A program made the position numbers and the translations under genes. 64,000 nt of DNA from Anaerococcus urinomassiliensis (lineage in GTDB: Bacteria > Bacillota > Clostridia > Tissierellales > Peptoniphilaceae), in assembly GCF_900128425.1 (NCBI RefSeq), contig NZ_LT635782.1, positions 1,185,691-1,249,690 on the forward strand, given 5' to 3'. The stretch's first letter is position 1. Each line of letters starts with the position of its first letter. Shown one piece after another: positions 53,046-63,400 of the stretch. The notes beneath the pieces were generated by a model, which was not told the origin of the DNA, searched no databases, and was given only the letters and a program-made list of their open reading frames with translations.

Positions 53046-53777
53046 AACTACTCCTGTATTAATATTTTTTATAATTCCTGTTTCCTGTGTCTGAACAGAC
53101 TTAGTCACCTATATTATATCTTAAAGCTCGGATTAATACAATTAAAAAAGCCCTAATTTTAGGGATGTTAGAACAAAATTATTAAATATAAAAATGTTTT
53201 CAAATAATTAAGAAAATAAATGAGAATTGAAAAAGGATTGTTAAGAGCAAAGATCCTTCGGTCGCTTACGCTCCCTCGAGGATGACAGATAGTGGAGGAA
53301 TATGCTTTGTTTTCTAAGCAGAGAGTAAGTATTTTTTAAAAACTATTTTAGCATAGGATTTGCAAACCCATGCTTTTCCTATCATCTGTAATCACACTCA
53401 CTAACTTGTCATATTTAATGACCTAACCCCATTTTTGAAAAAAATGGATGGTAGGTCAGATATCAGATTGTTTAAATGACAAGCCTGTCCGGCTAGTGGA
53501 GGACATTTGTCAAAATCTGATTGAGCGGATGCGAAACATCTTTTATACAAAACAATTCCATACAGAAATCCTTCGGTCGTGTTCACTCCCTCAGTTTGAT
53601 AGGGTAGTGGAAGAATTTGTTTTATTCCTTTTTCTCCTTAATTCTATAGATACATCTCCCTTTTATCCCTTTTCTTTTCGTCTTATTGCCCTTTATACAA
53701 TTAAACTTTTTCTTCTTTTTCTTATACCATTATTGTGTCGACAATTTTAATAAGCGGCCGCTTTGAAAGGTTTTATT
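53046..53777. repeat. intergenic region with repeats before the sigma factor gene
   Basis: Beyond the pilin promoter this 730-base gap holds a half hairpin repeat (53250-53288), a decayed full unit (53505-53600) and the motif AAGCCTGTCCGG-CTAGTGGAGGAC (53480-53503) that matches the one at 31702-31725. No gene is visible. Confidence 0.75.
53113..53141 (-). promoter_or_regulatory. LVKTG pilin promoter
   Basis: On the minus strand TTGTAT (53136-53141), 17 bases, TATAAT (53113-53118) and ATAGG. It is the same architecture as the promoter of the major pilin at 37368, suggesting joint control. The leader here is short, about 60 bases. Confidence 0.75.
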
Positions 53778-54281
53778 ATGCAAATTACAATAGACAATTC
53801 AAAGCAAATCGTAAATTCCTATATGCCACTTTTGATTTCAATGGCTAGGAAGTTCCCTTCTAATGATTATGACGAGGATATTGATGAGACTAGGATGATT
53901 CTTATGGAGTGTATCCCTTCTTATGACGAAAGCAAGGGGACTTTTGGGAATTTCTTGAAAAATCAGCTTCGCTACCACTATTTGGACAGGGCGAAGAAAC
54001 AAAACCCCCAAAGTCTAGATGATTTCGACCAGAATGGAAATCCTATAGTTGATACAATCCCAGATGATTATGATTTTGAAGTTCACATTCTTGAAAATTA
54101 CAAGGAACTCTACCTTGCCATATGTAAGCTTAGTGAAAAGGATAGGGAAATTATCAGACTGAAATATTGGGAGAAATTAACTAATAAGGAAATTGGAGAA
54201 ATTTTACACATTTCTCCCAAAACTGTAGCAAACAGGCACAGCCTCAGCCTTAAGAAGCTCAAAGATTTGATGGAAAGATAA
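53778..54281 (+). CDS. sigma-70 family RNA polymerase sigma factor
   Basis: The 167-residue protein has a region 2 part (VNSYMPLLISMARKFPSNDY; GTFGNFLKNQLRYHYLDRAK) and a region 4 helix-turn-helix (LSEKDREIIRLKYWEKLTNK, then EIGEILHISPKTVANRHSLS). It lacks regions 1 and 3, as do alternative sigma factors of the ECF or SigH/ComX-like sort. I chose ATG 53778 with AAAGG eight bases upstream; a TTG 15 bases earlier is less likely. It lies alone between two large surface-protein genes and on the opposite strand, so it may control surface or competence genes. That is conjecture. Confidence 0.87.
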   Translation: MQITIDNSKQIVNSYMPLLISMARKFPSNDYDEDIDETRMILMECIPSYDESKGTFGNFLKNQLRYHYLDRAKKQNPQSLDDFDQNGNPIVDTIPDDYDFEVHILENYKELYLAICKLSEKDREIIRLKYWEKLTNKEIGEILHISPKTVANRHSLSLKKLKDLMER

Positions 54282-54284
54282 AAA

Positions 54285-54323
54285 AACAAGCACTTGAGGG
54301 GGATTATCCCCTTAGTGCTTGTT
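54285..54323 (+). terminator. terminator of the sigma factor gene
   Basis: A 10-bp stem AACAAGCACT/AGTGCTTGTT enclosing GGGGATTATCCCC starts 4 bases after the stop codon and is followed by Ts. Confidence 0.88.
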
Positions 54324-54344
54324 TCTGATTTATTGAATAAGAAA

Positions 54345-54367
54345 GCCCTATTGTACTCCAATAGGGC
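54345..54367 (-). terminator. terminator of the giant surface-protein gene
   Basis: On the minus strand GCCCTATTG, loop GAGTA, CAATAGGGC and then TTTCTT; a perfect 9-bp stem about 100 bases after the stop. Confidence 0.85.
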
Positions 54368-54466
54368 AAAACTTATAGTCAGCAGTAGCACTTTGCTACG
54401 CGCGACTAGTGTACTGTAGTATCATTATATCACTTTGTGAAAAATTATCAACACTAACTGTACTAT

Positions 54467-57400
54467 TTATTTCTTGTACCTTGCAGATCTTCTTCTATTT
54501 TTGTCATTTTGGTAAATGCCAAAATATGCTAATGCTAGAAGCATCACTGCTGTACCGATGATTGCAAAACCTATAGATACTCCATTTCCACCAGTGTATG
54601 GGTAGGTTGCTTTGTTGTTTACTATATCTATTGGATTAGATTTTGAATTATCTTTTATCTCTTTAGTTTTATTTACATCGACTTTTGATATCTTAAAGTC
54701 TTCTACCTTAAAGTTATATACTGCCTCTTTTCGCTTGATGTAGCCTGTAGGTGCTTTTGTCTCTTTGACTTGGTATGTTCCATCTTTTAGGTTGGTAAAT
54801 TTGAAAATACCATTAGCATCTGATCTGGCTACAATATCCTTGCCATTAGCATCTTTTACATTAGTAAATTCAGACTGATCATTAGCTTTGTACAATAATT
54901 CAAATTCTGCATCCTTTAGGTATTGTGAACTACCATCAGCGTTGTTAGACTCTGATTTTTTTCTAAAGTAGATTTCAGCTTCATTCTTTTTGTTCGTGAT
55001 GGTATATACAATTTGTTTAGTTTTACCATCTGGAGTTAGTTTCTCCTCTTTTCCATTTTCTACTACTGCATTAGGGTCTATACCTAGTCCTATGCTTATA
55101 ACTTCTGTAGTAGGTTCTACCTTTGTATTTGGAACTTCTTCCTTGGTATATGAAACTACTCTTTCGCCAGTCTTTGGACTTGCTTGTGGTGCATCTGCCG
55201 GCCAGTCTGCTGGTCTTGTTGCATTTAGACCTTCTGAAGTGTCATAGGTTATAGTGTATTTATAGGTTACAGAACCATTTTTACCTTCAGTTACTGTAGT
55301 TTTCTCGCCTTTTTTCTTGTTGACGTCTACTATAGTTGTAGTCTCAAATTTTATTTCTTGATCTACATTTTTGCTCTCTTCTCTAGTTACTACCTTAGGT
55401 TTTGTACCATATTCTATAATTTTAGGTTGTGCATTTGTTATTATATTTTCTCTAACAAACTCCTTCTCACCTTCTGGTTTACCACCTACGTATTTTTGTC
55501 TATATACTTTGACTTTTCTACCAGTTTTACCTTCAAAGATTACATTTTCTGTACCCTTAAACATATCTGGGTTTGCTCTTCTGATTGGCTCAGCTGGAAT
55601 AGGGATTATTGATTCTTCTTCTATTTCCTTATAGGTTACCTCTGGTGCTTTATTAACCTCATCTTCACTATAAAATTGTTGGGCTGCCCATTGCTCAGGC
55701 TCACCATTAAGTCTTACATAGTATGCACCAAGACCAATTGCTCCAGAATCTGGATAGGTATATTCTACTTCTACTGCGATAGTACCACTGAAGTATGTTC
55801 CAGGTGTACTTATTGTAATCTTAGATCTGTTATATCCATTAACTTTATTATTAGCTACTGATGTAGTAAGAGTTCTACCTGGATTTACTAGGTTAGTAGG
55901 AGTAGATGTGCTATCTACTACTTGTGCTTTTAATATTTTTAGGTTTGGATTAGGTCCACTAGACCATATATCCCTATTTTCTGGCCAAGCATGGATGTTT
56001 AATGTAGGTCCACCTATTGATTGTCCAGTCTTATTTATTATAAATACTTGTCTATATTTGTTTTCAGCTTTGTTAATTTCAGTAACTTGAGTTTTAATAT
56101 CAGCAGTTTCTCTAGTAGATCTTTGTTTTGATTTACTTAGGTCAACCTTCTCCCATGTTCCTGCTGCATAGGCTGTCATTGGTTTAAAAATATCTAGCAT
56201 GTTAAATGCTGTCTTTTTACTTGCTGATATGGTTGCATGATCTGGATATACAAGTTCACCTGCAAACTCAGTATATGTGATTGGAGATCCATTAAATCCT
56301 GCTTTTATACCCTTTGGTACTACAGTAAATTTGTAGCTTGCATTACCTTTTGAATGGTGTGGGTCAAAGTTTGAAACTGTGTAGATATTTCCATCTAAGC
56401 TACCCTCAGCTGGTCTTATATCAAACCTATCTGTATCAAATAGGATTTTTAAATCTGTAGGTTGATTTGCTATGCCGTAGGCTCTATCAAAGTCAACACT
56501 TAATTCAAACACTCCATCAGTTGCTGTCTCTCTTAGGGTTGAACCTAGTCTACCTGCAAAGTTTCCATTATAGTATACTAAAGTCTTATCGTGATTTTTA
56601 ATACTATATGTTAGTCCATTATCTGCAGGTGGAGTTATTGGATCTTCAGGTTTTGGATTGGTTGGCTCTGTATTTCCAGGCTCTGTATTATCTCCAGGTG
56701 TTTCTGGATTTTCATTTTCTCCTGGCTTAGGAGCCTCCTCAGAAGCTTTTACTGTCTGAGGTGTTATAGTTACCTTCTTATCCTTATCTACTACTACTTT
56801 CCATCTCATGTTAGGATCTTTGTATCCATTTGGAACTTTGGTTTCTTTTATATAATATGTTCCAGGTGTTAGGTCCTCAAATTTGGCTAGGCCATCTTTT
56901 CCTGTAGTTCTTTGAGCAATTACTTTATTAAGTTTATCATTTAGAAGTGTAAACTCTGCACCTGCTATAAGCGTATCAGGATTATCCTCATCTACCTTTT
57001 TGATAATAATCTCTGTATCAGATTTTTCATTTACTGCCTTTAATGCTCCCGGTGGGAAGTCTGGGACAGTTCTTTTGATACCTAGATTGTTTGGCTCAGC
57101 TGGTAGGACTGTTTTATCTGTATCAGATTTCCATTGATAGCTTATATATTTATTTTGCTCTCCATCATTGAAGTCTGCCTTAGCTACTACTACATATCCA
57201 GCTCCATCCCATCTTTTATCTTTATCAGTTGGGAATTTTATTGTAGTTTCATAGTTTGATTTATTAACCTCAATGTCAGATGCCTTATAAGTTGGGTTTA
57301 GATAAGGTGTATCCATAGACCCCTTATTGCTCTCAGGATATCTATATACCTGTACATCTACGTTAGTAGCCCAGTTATGTTTTATAACTAGGGTTGTAGG

Positions 57401-60400
57401 TCTATTTGGACCTTGTCCTAGGGTTGGATCTTGTCTAGGATTTAGGAAAATTCTACCTATTATACTATTTCCATCGGTTGATTTGAGTTTGGTACTCATA
57501 TTCATAAAGCCTGGATAAGGGTTTGTGTTAAAGATATCTGGTTGTTCTAACCTTTCTTCTGTTATCTCACCAGCTTTTGGTGTAGTTACAGTGTATGGTC
57601 CACCATTTCCAATGCCATCACCTTCAAATGTTACTTTTCCTTCAGGAGATACAATAACATTTATCGCTTTTGTAATTGGCTTGTACCCTTCTGGAGCTCT
57701 AGTCTCAGTCAGTGTATATGTGCCTGGGTCTAGGTCATCAAATGTTACTAAACCAGATGGTGATGTGTAGTCTTCTTTTACTATCTTGCCATTGCTATCC
57801 GCTAGTCTAAAGTAGGCTTGTGGAAGAATTTTTTCCTCACCATTATCTTTACCATATTTTGTTATAGTAAATCTACCCTTGTCAGATTTTTTGTTAAATA
57901 CTGTCAAATCATAGTTTGGCTCTACAACATCCACACTTGTACCAGTTGATGATGATGCCCTATTTGGGTTTGGCCTAAATTGTGCCATACCTGCAGTATT
58001 ACCCCATCTTGTCTTATATGCAGCTATGGTTTGTGTATAAGATTCTCTAAATAACTTTTCATTAGTTACTTTATAGAAGTTTTCTATTACATAACCAGAT
58101 CCATTATTATCAGGAAGTGTTATTTTAAACTGAACATTATCCATAGATCTAAGGTCCGGGGCTTTTCCAGGGCCTGCTCTATTTTCATCAAAGGATAAGT
58201 TAATGCCTCCTTTAAATTCATTTAGCCTATCCTTACCTTCAACATCAAATGTAGCGACATGCTCATAAGTTCCTGTCTTATCTTCTGATGGTCTAACACC
58301 ACCAGATATAGGCATATTGTCTGGATTAGGATTTGCTACTCTCCATACTACTACCTTGGTAGGTTTATGAGCAGGAGCTATTTTATCATTTAATACAGAA
58401 GGATTTGGATCTTTGGTAGCTCCGTAGAATATTCTCATAATTCTATCACCTGATGGGTGAAGTCCATCTGGGTTATAGATAGTTACATCTCTCATCATAT
58501 ATTGAGGATTTTCAGGTGTACCTGCGTTATAGGTATCTACGTTTTGTGTTATATATCTTAATTGACCAGCTGTACCATAAAATACCCATAGGTAAGCATC
58601 TACCCTAGTATTAATAGTTTCTACTGAATCACCAGTGTTTATAGTATCAGTAAAGTAGTAGATTCCATCGTTTTTAACATAGTATTTAGAAGGTCTAACA
58701 CCCTTTACATGCATTTTAGCTCTTACATTATCTTTACCATATACAGCATCTGTTAATGTGTAGGTCAATACATTATTTTTATAATCCATGCTAGGACGCG
58801 CTATAACATTTCCATATCCATCTTTGATAACTGGCATTTCATCAGTCCACTGACTTAAGTTCCAGTTTTTATCAAAGTTAATAGTGAACTTATCTCCACC
58901 ACGCTTATTTCTAATATTAAGCTCTAGGTCAAAATCATAGGACTCGTAGGATGCTTCTTCCCAAACTCCTGGTTTGGTACCATATCCATCTTTCTCATGA
59001 AGTGTCATGGATTTTTTTAGCACCTCTATCCTAGATTCTGATGGTGGGCCACCAGTACTAGGTCCTTGGTTTTTACCTACTAGGTATTTATCACCTGGTG
59101 CTAAAGGGGTGCCATTTTTATCAAAGGCCTCATATAGGATCTGTCCACTCTTAGTTACTGTAACTTTAAATCTAATTTCATCATTCTTGTAGCCTTCTGG
59201 CGGATTAGATTCTTTAAGTTCATATATACCTTCTGGCAGATCTTTAAATTCTATAACACCGTTAGAGTCGGTTTTTCCTCTTTTGACTATATTGCTATAT
59301 GAGTCAGTCATTATAAATTCCGCTCCAGCTAAGGTTTTTCCATTTTTATCTTTTTTAGTAACCTTTACTGGATGAGTCTTAGCCTTAGTGTTTGAGATTT
59401 TAAGCTCTGCATTTTCTACCTTTGCTTCATCTTCTCTTTCTTTATCTCTATCGGCCTTGGAAGGTATTATATTTTCTATATTTTCTATCTTCCAGTTTGT
59501 AGCGGTATTATCTTTTGTTAACCAATCATAAGTCACCTTAGCTTTGGCATCTTTATTTGACACTCTACCATTTACTTTGATGATAAATGACCAGTCATTA
59601 CCAAATCTTGATTGTCCAATATCTACTGCTGCTACATTTTTGTTTAGATATGGGTCATTAACATTTAGGTAAGATTTTATCTTACTTGAATTTGTAGTAT
59701 TTTCTGTACCACCCCTGTATGGTATGTTAATTTTTAGGTTTGTATCTAGGAAATCTTGCCAGCTGGCTAGATAACCTCTTTGTATGGCATCTCTAAAAAA
59801 GCCCTTGTTTACAGTAGGTTCTATGTTATAGATTTCTATACCATCTATATCTACATTTTCACTTCTTATAGCTACTCTTGTATCTTTGTTTGTACCGTTA
59901 GTCCCTGCAGGATTAGCAATTGGCTTTAACATAATATATGAAACTACACTGCCATCTTCATACTGTACATAGGATATAGTGTTCATAAATGAAGAATCTG
60001 TTTGATTATCAGGGGCTTCTTTTTTTACAACTTTACTTTTATATCTGTCAACCTGCCCCTCATTTGAGCCAGCAACCATAACATTTTCTATAAGGTTATT
60101 AGTATTCCATGATACTCTTCCATCTTCATGGACAGTTATTGTATCTTGACCATTATCTCTTACATATCCTGTTGGCGCTTGGGCTTCTGATAGGATATAT
60201 TTACCTGGTTCGATATTTTTAAATACTATCTTACCATCAGCGTCAGTCACACCTTCAAAAGTTTTATCATTACCAACCATTTGAATTCTAGCTCCTGATA
60301 GAGCTTTTCCATCATTACCTGTCTTTTTGATAGTGATATCAGCTGGTTTATTTTGAGTTTTTTCTAAGATTTGATTTCTAACTTCAAATCTTCTCTCATG

Positions 60401-63400
60401 TGGGTCGTAGAAGACATTTACTTCTCTATAAGTTATTGTCTTGCCATTTTCTGTTTTATCAGGTGGGAATTTTTGGCTTAGGGTGTACTCTATTGGTGTT
60501 GCCTTTCCATCAGCTCCTACTTCCCATTTTTTGACATTTGGAACTTTTACATTAAATTCATATGGATCTCCAGCTTTTCTTGCTGGGACTTCTAATGTAG
60601 CTACTTCGCCATTTTCAGATTTTGGTGTAAGGGTTATGGTTTCAGCTGGAGGATATTCTCCTTGTATAGTTGACCATTTAATATTTACATCTACATCTTC
60701 ATATTCAGATATATTGTTATCTCCTAGGGAGTAGCCATTCTTATCTTTTTCTTTGATGTTTGTTATATATTCATATACTGCAATAGTTCCTGGTTTATGG
60801 GTAGTATTAGCTAGTGACCCTTCATTTACTGGATAAGAATTTTTTATATCTTGAGTTTCCCCAACTTTTTCTATTTTTCCAGTTTTTGCATTTGGCGCAT
60901 AGTAGGATACTTTTAATGATTCTAAGGTTTGGTTATCACTTAGAGTTCTAGTAACCAATGGTAGAGAACCTGGGTCTCCTGATGATACCTCTTCAGTTAC
61001 AACCCAACGAATTTGGTTATTAGGTCGGAATTCTCCCTTATTAGTAACCCTATTAGTAGTTATTATTCTAGTTGGAGTGTCTGCCTCTACCTTGTCTTTT
61101 TCATATCCTCCTTGAACTAGTCTTACTGATCCAGTTTTGTTTTTACCATTTAATACGCCTGTTAATACGCCTGATATATCTAGTACATAGTTTTCTTGTT
61201 TTTCTTCTACTTCCGTTCTAAAGGTGTATACATATCTACTTTTACTTTGATTTGGCGAAACAGTTTTGGAGTCATTAACTAAAAATTGACTTCCCATTGA
61301 ATCTGTATTTGGAGTGATGGACTGACCATTTAATTTAATACCTGAAATATTTTTTATTCCAGATCCTTCTACCGCTGTGAAGTTGGTCATTAGGTCAAGT
61401 GCTGGATCATTTAGATTTTGTCCATTACCATCGAAGGTAATCTCCCAATCTATAGCTTTCATTTCGCCATTTTCTATAACTGGATATGACTTAGCATCAA
61501 AGTTTACCTTATAGGTTGAGGTTGGGTCAAAGAAGAATGTTGTGTCATGAAGGTCAGCATCACTCATGCTGCTAGGGTCTAGGCCTAGTTTGTCACCATT
61601 CTTGCTTACCTTTTGGGCTGGTAGGTTTTTTGGATCTGTTACACCCAGACCTGATATTCTATTGGTCACTGTGAAGTTACCATCTTCATCTAGGTCTATA
61701 TTAGCAGTATTGTAGTCCACTGGTATATCTAGGGGTACTTGGATATTTTCTGTAATATCATTTTTTATACTATATTTAATTGTATTTGTTTTAGCATCGT
61801 ATGATGGTTCAGCTATTACATTCCCATTGTATACTATTGGTTTTAAAGTAGATGGGTCTTTTACTCTTAGCTGATTATCTAGGTGGATATTGAAAAATTG
61901 TCCAGCCTTTATTGGTCCAGCTACTGTTGATGTGTCAAATCTAGTTATGACATTATATTTTTTCTTTTCTAGTTCAGCCTTGTTACTATCACTTAGGGCA
62001 TATAGCAACCAGGGGTTGAAGTTCTCATCAGCATCTCTTGCTATAAGGGCCTTGATGGCTTCTTCGTTATCTGCCATTAGTTTGGCTTCGTCTTTTCTAT
62101 TTAGCTCATACTTGCTGCCAAGCTCGTGAAGTAAGGCTTGGATATCTGCTAGGGTATTTGCTTCATCAGCTAGGGCAGCCTTTAATTCTTTGTCTGCCTT
62201 GGCTAGGTTTGATTGGCCAAAGATGCCCTTGATGCCTTCTGAAATATTATCTATTAGAGATCTATCGTCTTCTTGTGGTTTTTTGCTTGCTTCTTTGGCT
62301 TGGTTTAGGCTTTCATCGAAGCTTTCTAGGGCATTGTCTTTGATTTTGTCTTCAGGAGTTCTGAAGTCTTCTGTTGTTTCTGTTTCTACATTGTCATTTT
62401 CAGCATTTGTAGTTTCTTTCCTGTCAGCTTCTTTTGTTTCTGTCACAGGGTCTTCTTCTGTTACTTGTTCTTCCGCTTCTTCTTTTTCATAGACTTCTGC
62501 TAGTAATTGGTCTTCGTCAATATTTGCTACCTTGTAGGTCTCTTGGTTGAGTCCTGCTATGAGTCCTTGTACTATTTCTGCAAAGTCTTCTTTTGATAGG
62601 TCTTTTGCTTGTGTTTTGAGATTTGCTAGGAATTCTTCGTACGTCATCTCATCATTATTGTAAGCGCTGAAAAGAGAGCTAATGTTATTGATTGTGATTT
62701 CAACGACTGTATTTAGCTTTTCATTATTTTTGAAATTGTTGATGACGCTATCTCTGTTGAGGTTTATGGCAGATTTTGTTTCATCTGTGTCGTCTTCACT
62801 AACTAGAGAATGATCAATTACAGCTTCGTTTGTTTCTGGGTCTATTGGTATGATTTTCTCTTCACTAGTACCCTTTGATTCTTCTGTTTTTGGATTTTCT
62901 TCTGGCAGAGGATCTGCATCGTCCTCTTCTGATTTTTCTTCTGTCTTTTCTTCTTTATATATAGGGTTTGGAATTTTGGTTTGATTTAGAGAGTATTCTT
63001 TTTTATTTTCTGTAACTTTTGTTCTTAGTTCTACTTTGGCAATGTAACCCAGTGGAATTTGAAGTTTGAGACTTTCAGTAAATGGAATTTCTTTTGTAAA
63101 GTCTTCTTTTAATGAATAACCTTTTTCATTAGCTTGGTAGAATTCGACTTTAATTTGTGAGTCTGTGGCATCTTGAGCCTCATCAAGCTTGATGTCAGTT
63201 GTGAATTCTTTGTCATCTTCTGTGTGGATAAAATCAGTCCAAGTAATCTCTCCTGGATTTTCTCCTAGTAGATTTGAACTTCCTTCTTTATATATAGCAT
63301 TAACTTGATGGGTTGGATTTTCTTTTTCTTTTAGAGTCTCGATAATATCTTCTGCACCTACGCCTACCACTTCCATTTTGTCTATGCTTAGGGCATACCT

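Noticed and set aside
53752..53762. GCGGCCGC (NotI site) as a vector or cloning scar
   Set aside because: The surrounding sequence is continuous native AT-rich DNA with no vector-like sequence, so chance is the simplest reading.
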